Shown piece after piece: positions 40,830-50,636 of a stretch of 64,000 nt of DNA (its first letter is position 1; every line of letters starts with the position of its first letter). This DNA comes from Tritrichomonas musculus (Eukaryota; Parabasalia; Tritrichomonadida; Tritrichomonadidae). A program made the translations under genes and the position numbers. Below the pieces are notes generated by a model, which was not told the origin of the DNA, made no database searches, and was given only the letters and a program-made list of their open reading frames with translations. The stretch is taken from NCBI GenBank assembly GCA_039105265.1, contig JAPFFF010000054.1, positions 806,001-870,000 on the forward strand, given 5' to 3'.

Positions 40830-40978
40830 GTTATTTGTAACTAATCTTTAAATTAGGTGTTATTTTCGGTTGGAAATGACCAGTATTAAAGCATTTTGTA
40901 ACTCCAAAAGACCAGTCTCAATCCAAAAAGGCATTATAGTTTTTTTTTAAAAAAGATCAAATGCCAAAAAGTTGTCAT
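38047..40978. other. AT-rich intergenic DNA with a 20-bp hairpin and an A tract
   Basis: No gene that I can support. Short frames at 38247-38477 (plus) and 39586-39840 (minus) have only TTG starts and low-complexity products. Notable items are a long hairpin at 38830-38879 and an A33 run at 40796-40828. Confidence 0.5.
38830..38879. repeat. 20-bp inverted repeat (hairpin) containing the ACTTTTTGA word
   Basis: CTAGGTACAACTTTTTGAGT (38830-38849) pairs with ACTCAAAAAGTGATACCTAG (38860-38879), with only a two-base internal mismatch and a 10-base loop. The stem contains the recurrent nonamer ACTTTTTGA/TCAAAAAGT. Function unknown. Confidence 0.75.
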
Positions 40979-41123
40979 TTACCATTGAAAGCCTACAAAA
41001 GAAAAAATGAAAAGAAAAATGGCCAACCGAATAAATTGTGAGTAAATTAAAATGCGAAAAAAAATTTCGTACTGTCTTTTGAGTTTAAATATACTTTTAC
41101 AACTGTTGAGAACCAGTTTATTG

Positions 41124-43499
41124 CTATTGAAAAAGCAAAGGATCGACATCGTCGATGAGCTTGAACCTGTTCTTTTTGATACTTGAAACAATCTCGGCGA
41201 ATGAAGGCCTCTCGCCTGCATTATGCGACCAGCAACTCTTTATCAAATTTCTAGCGAAATCGTTGATCACTGATGGGATCTTTGCCATCTTTCCGTTTCC
41301 GACCTCCACGATGCTGATTTTAGGCAGCTCTCCCTTTGTGAGCACGAAGAAGACGACAACTCCGAATGCGTACACGTCGACTTTTTCATTATATTTTCCA
41401 TTTTCATTCAAAAGTTCAGGTGCCATGAATTTCAATGTTCCGATGCCTGCAGTTCTTGACTGCGACTGTGTTTCCAGTGTTATCAAAGTTGAAATTCCGA
41501 AGTCGCTAATTTTTACGTTTTTTTTACTGTCGAGAAGGATGTTTTCGGGCTTCAAATCGCGATGAATTAGGCCGAGCCTGTGGACGTGCTGCATTGCCTC
41601 TGCTATCTGGACGATAACTGCGACACGTTCGTAATTAGTCAACTTTTTGACAGCCTTATTTAGATCCGACGGACAATACTCTAATAAAATAAACGGTCGA
41701 TTATTTCTGTCACCGATGAAAAAGCCGAAAGTTTTGATGATGTTTTTGTGGCTAATTTGGCTCAGAATTTCGTATTCTTTGAAAAACCGTTTCATCTTCT
41801 CAATGTCTAATTCAAAAAGTTCATTATCGTCGTCATCTTCTGGTTCGGTTTCTTCTGTGTCAGAAAAATCAGAGTCACTGTCTTTGGTGCCTTTTTCATT
41901 GGCAAAAATTTTTGAATTGAAAATTTTCATTGCGAAAATGTCTTGACGTGAAACTTTGAATACTTCGGACGTGGCGCCTCGTCCTATCTCCTTAACTTTA
42001 GTGAATAAACGAACTTCATTAATGTTTAAATACTTTGGCTTGTTTTCATTTTCAACCTCATTTTTTAATTCAATTTTGTGTGTGCTTTCAATTTTTTCTT
42101 TACTTTTTAATTCAATTTTTTCTTTGTTTTTGTTTTTGCTCCGTTCAACTTCGAGCTCTTTTTCAATCGACTTGACTTTCTGTTTATAGAAGTTGGCATT
42201 GTCATTAGATTCAGTCAGCTTCTTTGTTAATGAGCGAATTTTCTTTTCAAGGGCTTCGTTCTTCATCAACAATTCTTCGTTCTGGCGCTTCAAAAAGTCA
42301 ATTTCAGAAGGTGAACTTTTTGAGCGCACACTTTTTGATTTGCGAAGCGGTTTTGCCAAAACATTAATTTGCGTAACTCGCTTCTCATTGCAACTCGTGT
42401 TCGGATTGTTCGGAGGAACTTCCTCGCTGCCGAGAAAGACAACAGAAAGACTGGAGCCGGCGATGCAGAAAGACGATGGAGATTTGAGAGGCGACACTTC
42501 AACTGGAAAATAAACGTCTTCCTTAGTAGGGCCGCTTTGAAGCAACAACTGACCATTGTTGTTCTTCCCACATGCAAGAACTTTCCCTTCAATGGTCTGA
42601 AAAAGTGAATGGCCGCTTCCTGCAAAGGCAGATTTAATCATGAAATTTTTCAAATTGTAAATTTTTGAAAATTTTTCAACATTGTCGATTTTAAAGTCGA
42701 AACCAAGCTTGCCATACGAATTTGAACCTCGGCCATAAACAGATCCATCACTACAGACAGCAAAGCAATGCTCAAAAGTGCCCGAAATTTGAACAAATTC
42801 AATTTTGCGAAGTTCAGAAATTTCAGAAAAAGTTGAATAACAGTTTTTATTCTTTGAAAAAGTTGATTCAAAAACTCGTCCACATTTTGAAAGAGCTATG
42901 ATGGTTTTCTCACAAAAAGCTACGCTAACCGCCTTCAAACCGTCAGGAAGGTCAATTATTTGACATTCGGCGGTTGGCGTCTCAAAAATGGATGGAGTTA
43001 TGATGATGACGGAGCCATCAGAATCAATAACAGCTGACGTGCTGTCTCCTCCATAAAGAGATGTTGGATTGCGACCACTTATGTTCAGAAAAAGTGGAAT
43101 ACCACTATTTATGCTGTGAAAAACATAAGCAAGCTCTGGATAACCGTCTGGAATGATCGATTGAACCATATAGAGTGTATAATAAAGACCACAAACAGCT
43201 GAAAGAAGTTGGCGTGGACGTCCTTCGTTGTCTTGAATTTCAAATTGGATTTCTTTCCGTAAAACATCTTTTGGAATTGTTCCACAAATCCGTAAATCAC
43301 GATTGAGACCAATAGCATGACCTTTTCCATCTGTTGTAACCCATACTGCATGCTCATAATAAACTGAAAATGATAATAACGATGAAATTTTAATATTTAA
43401 ATCTACTGGAGGGCTAACAACAAGCGTTTTGTATATACCATTGTTATTTGATTCTGTGCAAAGTTGGTTAAATTCGTTGAGTCCAGCAACTTTTATCAT
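41124..43499 (-). CDS. RCC1-like repeat / coiled-coil / protein kinase fusion
   Basis: About 791 residues, a host signalling protein. The first 360 residues contain RCC1-type beta-propeller repeats (for example CSDGSVYGRGSNSYGKLG and KVLACGKNNNGQL). A charged coiled coil spans about 400-485. The kinase domain starts near 500, with GRGATSEV (506-513), VAIK-type lysine at about 525, HRDLKPEN (646-653), DFG (666-668) and APE (693-695). All catalytic positions are present, so it should be active; the tyrosine-kinase-like style and the DLKPEN loop suggest Ser/Thr specificity. An acidic insertion (about 540-562) separates the lysine strand from the C helix. The ATG at 43499 is chosen: the frame extends upstream only to a TTG. 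RCC1-kinase fusions are abundant in trichomonads; the substrate is unknown. Confidence 0.9.
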   Translation of the reverse strand: MIKVAGLNEFNQLCTESNNNGIYKTLVVSPPVDLNIKISSLLSFSVYYEHAVWVTTDGKGHAIGLNRDLRICGTIPKDVLRKEIQFEIQDNEGRPRQLLSAVCGLYYTLYMVQSIIPDGYPELAYVFHSINSGIPLFLNISGRNPTSLYGGDSTSAVIDSDGSVIIITPSIFETPTAECQIIDLPDGLKAVSVAFCEKTIIALSKCGRVFESTFSKNKNCYSTFSEISELRKIEFVQISGTFEHCFAVCSDGSVYGRGSNSYGKLGFDFKIDNVEKFSKIYNLKNFMIKSAFAGSGHSLFQTIEGKVLACGKNNNGQLLLQSGPTKEDVYFPVEVSPLKSPSSFCIAGSSLSVVFLGSEEVPPNNPNTSCNEKRVTQINVLAKPLRKSKSVRSKSSPSEIDFLKRQNEELLMKNEALEKKIRSLTKKLTESNDNANFYKQKVKSIEKELEVERSKNKNKEKIELKSKEKIESTHKIELKNEVENENKPKYLNINEVRLFTKVKEIGRGATSEVFKVSRQDIFAMKIFNSKIFANEKGTKDSDSDFSDTEETEPEDDDDNELFELDIEKMKRFFKEYEILSQISHKNIIKTFGFFIGDRNNRPFILLEYCPSDLNKAVKKLTNYERVAVIVQIAEAMQHVHRLGLIHRDLKPENILLDSKKNVKISDFGISTLITLETQSQSRTAGIGTLKFMAPELLNENGKYNEKVDVYAFGVVVFFVLTKGELPKISIVEVGNGKMAKIPSVINDFARNLIKSCWSHNAGERPSFAEIVSSIKKNRFKLIDDVDPLLFQ

Positions 43500-43513
43500 T
43501 TCGTTATTTAGCA

Positions 43514-43521
43514 AATTGAAT
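43514..43521 (-). promoter_or_regulatory. Inr-like element of the kinase gene
   Basis: On the minus strand TTCAATTT places a TCA about 18 bases before the ATG at 43499. It fits the looser initiator form YCA(+1)N(T/A), not the strict consensus. Confidence 0.35.
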
Positions 43522-44251
43522 AGTTTACATTATCATAATTTATTTATCAAAATATATCTCATTTATTCTCATCTTTCAGCTATATTACCCTTTTTCTAAA
43601 TAATAATATTAATAAGAAAAATGAATCTCGAGTACCTGAATTTATTGTTAAATCATTATTATTAAGATTTATATCTTAATTTGATCTTTATAGATTTGAC
43701 AACACAGAATCAAGTATATGATTTTAATATAAAAATCAATTATTTTATAGATTGAATAATTAAATACTCTAAACTTGGAACTTGAATAAATATTAATGGA
43801 ATAGGATTAATTTCCTGAATATATATTAAATGATAATGAAAAACCTTTTCTATATAGTTCTAATGTAATTCCAAAAGGTATTTACAGCATATATTGACTT
43901 AAAAGTATTAAATATAATATAACGATGTTATATTCTAGAATAACACTGACAATCTAAAATATTAATAAAAAAGTCAAGTAAACAATTGCATAAAGTTCGA
44001 TTTTATTTAATAAAAATGTGTAATGACAATAATTCTATTTAATTGAATTTGACTATTGAAAAAAAATAAAATAATGATAAATTTGCATGTCACTATTATA
44101 TAAAAAAACATATCAATATGGTCATAATATTAAATATTGAAGGGCTATCAAAAATTAGTAAATAGAAAAAGTTTAAAATATATTGAATAATAAAACATAA
44201 AAAAAGTGATAATAACACAAGCCTGATACTAAGAAGGTGAGAATTTGATCA
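43522..44251. other. AT-rich intergenic DNA between kinase and Myb genes
   Basis: Nothing beyond A/T-rich sequence; no RNA gene or repeat seen. It holds the upstream region of the kinase gene and the downstream region of the Myb gene. Confidence 0.5.
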
Positions 44252-45277
44252 CTAGGAAAAGTCAAAATTGAAATCATCATCACGATCAGGATCCATTAAA
44301 TTAAATTCAAAAGAATCGTGATCTGTTGTTACTGGATCAAATGAATCACCAGTATTTAATGAAGAATAGTGATAATTAACTTGAATTTGATCATTTGGGT
44401 CTGAAAAAGCAAACCTGCGCATATTTGTATTTGTAATTGCAGGGATATCAGGGCATCCAGGACTCTGAGCCCATTGAGTCTCTGGAGGTGCAGTTTGTAA
44501 CATAGCAAAGTTATTATTAAATGGAGCACTGCTCTGCATTGATATCTGAGAATTTCCGTTCATTGTTGGTAAGTTCATTGTCATTGGGAGGCCAGTTTGT
44601 ATCTGTTGTTGTTGAAAATGGATTTTATTTTGATGTTGTTGAATTTGAAGAAGCTGCTGAGTGTTTTGTTGTTGAGCTGGTGGGTTTTGAACTTGTGAAG
44701 GATTGAACGGCATCATTTGAGCGAAAAGAGAAGCTGTTGTTTGGTGACGTGAAATCCAGCTCCATCTATTCTTTACGTTATTAGGTGATCTGCCTGGCAG
44801 AAATTGGGCAATTTTTGTCCACATGTTTCCATGAATTTGTTGTTGATGAATTAATATTGCATCTTCTTGAGGTGTCCAGTTATTTTTGGTGAGTTCTGGA
44901 CGAAGCTGATTTAACCATCTTTCACGGCATTGTTTGCCAGTTCGATCAGGTATCGATTGTGCTATTAAGCTCCAATTGTTTGTACCTTCTTTTTTAACAA
45001 GCATTCGAAGCAAATTATCTTCTTCAGCAGTCCATTTTGCTTTTTTATACAATGCCGGATTAGGAGTTGGCGACTGGACACTGGAAAAAAATTGTGGTTG
45101 AGGCCTTGGATTTTGTATAAATTCTTGATTTCCATTAATTGGATTTTGAAAAATGTTTTGTCCAGGCTGTGCTAGATTCATAGGGTTGGGATTACTCATG
45201 AATTGGTTCATATCAAATGGCTGATTATCTTGTTGATTATCATCAATACGAAAGTCCGGAAAATCTTCTTGGCTCAT
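44252..45277 (-). CDS. two-repeat (R2R3-type) Myb DNA-binding protein
   Basis: 341 residues, nuclear transcription factor type. Residues 1-75 are Asn/Gln/Pro-rich and probably disordered. Myb repeat 1 spans about 79-127 (W82, W102, W121; KQCRERW). Repeat 2 spans about 131-178 (W134, W153, W172; NNVKNRW). The spaced tryptophans and the recognition helices are intact, so it should bind a Myb recognition element. The remainder is Gln-rich with an acidic C-terminal tail (PDRDDDFNFDF), which resembles an activation region. Trichomonads have large families of such two-repeat Myb proteins that regulate genes through promoter elements; its target is unknown. The start is the ATG at 45277. Confidence 0.9.
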   Translation of the reverse strand: MSQEDFPDFRIDDNQQDNQPFDMNQFMSNPNPMNLAQPGQNIFQNPINGNQEFIQNPRPQPQFFSSVQSPTPNPALYKKAKWTAEEDNLLRMLVKKEGTNNWSLIAQSIPDRTGKQCRERWLNQLRPELTKNNWTPQEDAILIHQQQIHGNMWTKIAQFLPGRSPNNVKNRWSWISRHQTTASLFAQMMPFNPSQVQNPPAQQQNTQQLLQIQQHQNKIHFQQQQIQTGLPMTMNLPTMNGNSQISMQSSAPFNNNFAMLQTAPPETQWAQSPGCPDIPAITNTNMRRFAFSDPNDQIQVNYHYSSLNTGDSFDPVTTDHDSFEFNLMDPDRDDDFNFDFS

Positions 45278-45311
45278 TAAATTTTTAAAACAAAAATCAT
45301 ATTCAAATTAA

Positions 45312-45602
45312 AATTTTTTTCGTACAAAAAGTGAGTTTAAGAAAAAAAGAATGAATAATAATAACTAAAGAGCATTTTTAATTACCAAATCAATTAAAAA
45401 TCAACCTTTTTTATAAAACTAAAAAACACTGTAAAAAAAAAAGTTTTTATTTTTGAATTTTTTTGAATTGGTTATTTAAATTTTTTATATAGTTTTCCTA
45501 AAAGTATTGATAAGATATGAATTCAATAGTTAATCGTCACTAACAAAAGTTATTTTAAAATTTTTAATTAATTTTTTTTTTCGTACAAAAAGTGAGTTTA
45601 AT
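45312..45602 (-). promoter_or_regulatory. duplicated upstream box of the Myb gene with Inr-like TCACTTT
   Basis: TAAACTCACTTTTTGTACGA (minus strand) occurs twice, at about 45321-45339 and 45582-45602, each followed by a run of about 7-9 A. The proximal copy has TCA(+1)CTT, a good initiator match, about 55 bases before the ATG. It may be a duplicated promoter core; inferred. Confidence 0.4.
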
Positions 45603-46998
45603 TAATTTAAAAAGTTAAATTTCTTATCAATATTTTTTAGCAATTGAAAAAGTTGTTTTTTTTTTATTAAAAAATAAAATTAAAATCTTACTTGATTACC
45701 TTGCACTTCGAGGCATTTTCCCAATTTCTTTAGAAAAGAATCAATCAAAGAATTGTTTGTTGCTAAACTTAGATTATTCCATACAAAGAATAAAATTTGT
45801 GTTCATGAAACATTTTAACCGTTTTTTTGATTTTTTTTGGTAAATATTTTTTTTTGAACTTTTTAGATTTTTTCCCCTCAATTTTTTTCTTTGTATATTT
45901 GTTCACAAATAGTTGAACTTTTTAGATTTTTTCCTCTCAATTTGGATTTTTTTAAAAAAAGCTAAAAAGCATGAAAATAAGTAAATAAAATACTAAAAGA
46001 AGAAACTATAAATATTTTAATATACATAGATAGAATTTATTAAGATTTTTCTGTTGAGAAAAAAAATCATGAAATAATAATTAGCATTTCTTTGGGTGAG
46101 AAAATTGAGATGCATCAAAATATGCAGTATTTCATCTAGCATAAACTATGAGTATATGCATTGAATAAGAAAAGCAATTATTTGTGTTTAATGAGTAAAA
46201 AAAATATATCGTTTTGCACCAATTTTGTGATAAAATACAATAATCAGGTTTATTAGCCAAGCGTAAAAGCACATTTGACGTATTTGTGTTCTTTTTGTGA
46301 GAATTGTGATCATATATATATCTTCAAAATTTGAAGCTAAATATTGGTTTCTTTTTCATCTTTTGCTCTCAATTTATTTTATTGGATCGGTAATACCAGC
46401 ATTGTGCTCTTAAAAGCAGGAAATAAGGGAATTTTAGACAACGATTTTAATAAAAATTGGAAATTGCAATTAGAAGTTTATTCTTCTTCTTCTTTATTGA
46501 ACACATAATGCATGTAATGCTGTAAAATGGTGTTTATTTGTGTAAAAACCTCGAATACTTACTTCTTAAATTGTAAAATTATAAAGATATTATGACAAAT
46601 AAGCATTCAAAAAAATTGAGAGTAAAAAATCCAAAAAGTTCAAAAATAAAGATTTACCTTTTTTTTTTTTTTAAAATTTTGGATAACGGTTTTATTTTGA
46701 ATTATTATTTGTCTATATAGAATTATTAAAAAAAAAACAATAAATTCTTTATTTTTGCATATTTTTGTGCAATTGCTGTTAACCAAACTAGTTTTGCATT
46801 GGTTTTTTTTAATTTTCTTTGATGCAAAATAAAAGAAAATGGCAGAAATTACAAAAAATCCAAAAAAAATTATTTTTTAGATCCATTCAATGGTTTATTT
46901 AGGATTTTCTCAGAAAAAATCATTCAATAGTTTACAGTATTCAAAAAAATCCATTCTATAGTTTACATTAAGAGCTTTTTGAGAATAAAAATCCATTT
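45603..46998. other. AT-rich intergenic DNA
   Basis: No gene or RNA gene supported. Words of the form CTCTCAATTTTTT or its complement recur (near 45888, 45935, 46372, 46613). Confidence 0.5.
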
Positions 46999-47977
46999 AT
47001 TAAAACTAGAGATTTTAAACGCTCATCCCTTTGAATTTATTTGAAAGAACTATCACAATTATTTGAGATTATTTTTTTTTGCAGTTGATGATGTTAAAAA
47101 TTCGTAATTTCTCAGAATTTTTCTGAACAAAGTTGAATGGTCGGAGGAAAAAAAATAAAGTATTGAAAAAAACTTTTATTAATTATTTTTTCTCTTATCT
47201 TGATAAAAATTAAATAAATCAATTATTTTCCTGACCAAATATGTTTTCCATCCTGATTGTTAATTGAGCATGAAGCAAATTCTCTGACAAATATCAAATT
47301 ATTTAATAATCGAAAAAAAGGTTTTGAAAATTGTAAAATCTCATTAAAACTTCTCGAGCATAAAGAATTTATATCAACATTTGAAATTGATGAAAATTTT
47401 GCTACTCTCTTTAAAATATTATTATTGAAAATTGAGATTATACTTATAAAAGCCTGACAGTCTTGACAATTTTTTGAATGTTTATAATAACTTCTTTTTC
47501 GTAAATGGCATGACTTTTTCTTATACGAACAAAAAGGACAATAACTTTCAAAATTCTCATGTGGAAAATACTTTATACAGTATCTCGCGAATCGTCGAAC
47601 ATTTTTGTTATATTCCGTATAATCGTTTTTTGAATCTATTTTTTTTTTAAAATATCGATTATAAGATGAGAACCTAGCGGAAGCATTTTAATAAAAATTA
47701 TCTTAAAAATTCAATGCTTTAAAGATTTTAATATTATTATATTAATATCTTTTAAAATATTTCACATAATAGAATTATAAAGGATGTTTTATTGTATAAA
47801 TAAAATATTAAGTATATAAATAAATATATACAAACATATATATATATATTTAATTGGAATAATATTGAAATGAAGATTGAACATAATTATTTCTAAAAAA
47901 AATTATCTGAATTTTTTTTATCTCCATTGAAAAAAAATTGAATGAATAGTTGAGCGTTTAAAATCTCTAATTAAAAC
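46999..47977. mobile_element. hAT-like DNA transposon derivative, 963 bp
   Basis: The inverted ends TAGAGATTTTAAACGCTCA (47007-47025) and its exact complement (47951-47969) bound the element. It is flanked by a perfect 8-bp duplication ATTAAAAC (46999-47006 and 47970-47977). An 8-bp duplication and ends starting TAGAG fit the hAT superfamily. Inside, on the minus strand, is a 154-codon protein-like frame (47226-47687). Perfect ends and duplication suggest a fairly recent insertion. Confidence 0.8.
47223..47687 (-). pseudogene. 154-codon frame without ATG in the hAT-like element, zinc-binding block
   Basis: The frame is open from 47687 down to the stop at 47223 but has no ATG. It has a protein-like composition with a Cys/His-rich block, CPFC...C...H...C..C, around codons 57-82, which could be a zinc finger of BED or related type, followed by a hydrophobic helical region. 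An ATG (minus strand, just inside 47687) begins a different frame that runs into an A10 tract at 47639-47648 and stops; a one-base slip in that tract would connect the two. So either this is a frameshifted gene, a homopolymer length error in the sequence, or an exon. The product is not recognised; a truncated transposase or accessory protein of the element is the likeliest reading. Confidence 0.45.
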
Positions 47978-50636
47978 TTTTAATTCATAAGATGAAATAC
48001 CCGTTACTGAATGATATTTCGAAAATAATTTGACCTATGGCTGATCGGCATTGAAAATTCTCTCAATTTTTTTTATTTTGCAAAAAAATCTTCTCAAATC
48101 CTCACAAAAAAAAATTGGCCTTTCTTTCAAAAAAAGAAATTTATTTCTAAAGTTCCAAAATTGTAGTATTTTTTGATTTTTTTTTGAATGAAAAGTCGTT
48201 CAAAATAAACTTTTTATGTAGCATCATTTAGTCGATCTCTACATTAGCTTTTCTATATCATAATATTTGTGTTAAAACTATAGATTAATAAAAAGCATTC
48301 AAATTTGAGATCATAATTATTAAACATTAATATTCAATTTGTTTTTATTTTGTTTTGTATATTAAAGCATCAGAGGGAAACCAACAAATATATAACATAT
48401 ATTTACTTTTTTAGTAAAACTTGATTAAAATATGAATGTTTAAATATAATATTTTGGAGCCTTGACTAACTTTTATGATCTCATTGGGCATTGATGTTCA
48501 TCAAATCCTGAATGCTTTATAATAGGTATAGTGGTGTTTGAAAAGGGAGTTTTTTAGAAAAACTGGGAGAAAGTTATATGATAATTAAAATAAATATATC
48601 TTAATTAATATATAATATTTACATTTTTTATGTAATTTTTATATTTATAATAAAGCATATATTTTATATAAAAAATAGTTTAATGAAAAATAATTTGTTA
48701 ATAAAGATATTTTTATGTTTATTATTTGTGTGAATAAATAAACATCATTCAGAATTTTTTCTTCTAATAACAAAAATATAAAATCGTCTTATCTTTTGGA
48801 AAAAGCAATGAAACATCAATCAAAATAATTTCAAACAAAATACCAAATTAAATAATCTTAAATATACATAAAATAAGGTATTATTTAGGATTTTTACCGC
48901 CATTTCTATATTTTTTTTTTAGTTGTGGAAATTTATCCTTTTGTCACTTTTTAGGATAAGTTTAGGATAAAAAAAAAAAAATAAAAAAAAATAAGCAAAA
49001 GTGGTGTATGATAAATTGTATCTATTTATATATGCTTTTTTTTTGGAGAAAAAAAGAAAGTATAAAAATTTTGGAATAAAAATAAAAATTTTGGATTTTT
49101 TTTTTGCAATATTGCAGTAGATAAATAAATTTTGTTTTGTAAATATATCGCTGAATATTAAATTGACAGTCAGTATCGAAGTTAATAAAAAATAAAAAAA
49201 AAAGTAAGCAAAAATAGAAAAACAGGATAAAATTTGTTACAAATTGCTAGAACTATAAACGATAATTGCTGTTCATATAATGATTAAATGCTTTCTCTTG
49301 TAAACAAAGTTGATTCCATCAAAAAAAAAAAAATATTTCTAAACGTAAAATATTTTTCTATTACCGTATCTAAAAAATCTTCATAGTGCTTTCAATTTCT
49401 TCCTAGTGTAATTGAGAACTGATTGAAAAATTGTATATTATCGATGAAATTGTTCTATGTCTCCATTGAATCAATTGAATCTTACTATGATATTATATTG
49501 ACTAGCTCTGTTTATATATATATATATATATACATATAAATACATTGCTTTTGAAATCACATTTGCAGATGTCAATTCAAAAAATAGAATTCTCTAATTA
49601 TTATCAAATATATTTTTTGGTAAGCAGTTATCTGAGCGATTTTTACAGTGCGTATTAAACAAAAATGGAGTAAATACAATCGAGCGAAGTGCTTCTTTAA
49701 ACAAATAATTATGATTTTATATCAAATTAATAAAAAAAATCAACAAAAAAATGAGATAAAAGTAAATAAAATTATTTTTCATTTTACTGATAATTGATAA
49801 TAGCATTGATTTGAAATTCTAATTCAAACCTCAAAGTTTAAATTGGTTCTATGTGTTCTTTATGTTGTTAAATTTCCTAACTGAGCAAGTAGCGATCTTA
49901 TTCAAGTTCTTTAATTGGATTATTGACAAGCTTGTGGATGAGATTAGTTGTAATTGAGCAATAAGCAGGACCTTAGAAGGACCCACCAGCAATATGAAGA
50001 ATCTTGTACCTTTTGGCTTTGTGAAAAAGGTATCTGATTGCTTGATTCTAAAATCTATATAAAAATAAATATTTGGCTGATAATGAGTAGTATGAGAAAA
50101 TCTAGGCTGGCTTTATTGATGAGCATGACGGAGAAAATAAAGCATGCGTTAGGTTTAACGAATAGGTCAAATTGGAATAAAAAATTGACAAATTAAGCTG
50201 AGGTATAAACATCTTCTGCAAAACCTTACGATGGCCAGTGCGCAATTGATTTGATCCTGGTTTTAATATAATAATATTTGAAAATCGAAATACAATATGA
50301 AAGGCCAAATATAACTTCAAAAAAAATTTATTTGAGTGTGAAGTGGTTTAACTGATATTGATCGTAATTTTTCAATAGAATTTCTTATTTTTTCCGTGAA
50401 CTTATTTAAAAATTTGAGAATAGCATAAAATTAATATATATATATCATCATGAAAAAAAGAAAATTACATAAAACATTTATTAAATATAATTTTACACAA
50501 TTATAATTTATTTAATTTTATTAATTATTCTTGCATATTTTAATTTATCACCATAGTTTAAATAATTTTTTATATATCCGTTTAAAAACTATAAAACTAA
50601 CTTTTTGAAAAAAAATTTTTTTTAACCGATTTTAAT
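47978..50636. other. AT-rich intergenic DNA
   Basis: No gene supported. The part 49850-50320 is somewhat less AT-rich but has no frame or RNA gene I can name; a minus-strand frame of 72 codons there (50102-50320) is not recognisable. The word TTTAGGATAA is repeated near 48950-48975 and again near 63594-63616. Confidence 0.45.

Noticed and set aside
42193-42608. Frames of about 80-110 codons on both strands within the kinase gene
   Set aside because: They overlap the coiled-coil part of the kinase gene in other frames and have no independent support.
47257-47457. 66-codon plus-strand frame in the hAT-like element
   Set aside because: It starts at TTG and is antisense to the longer protein-like frame with the Cys/His block.
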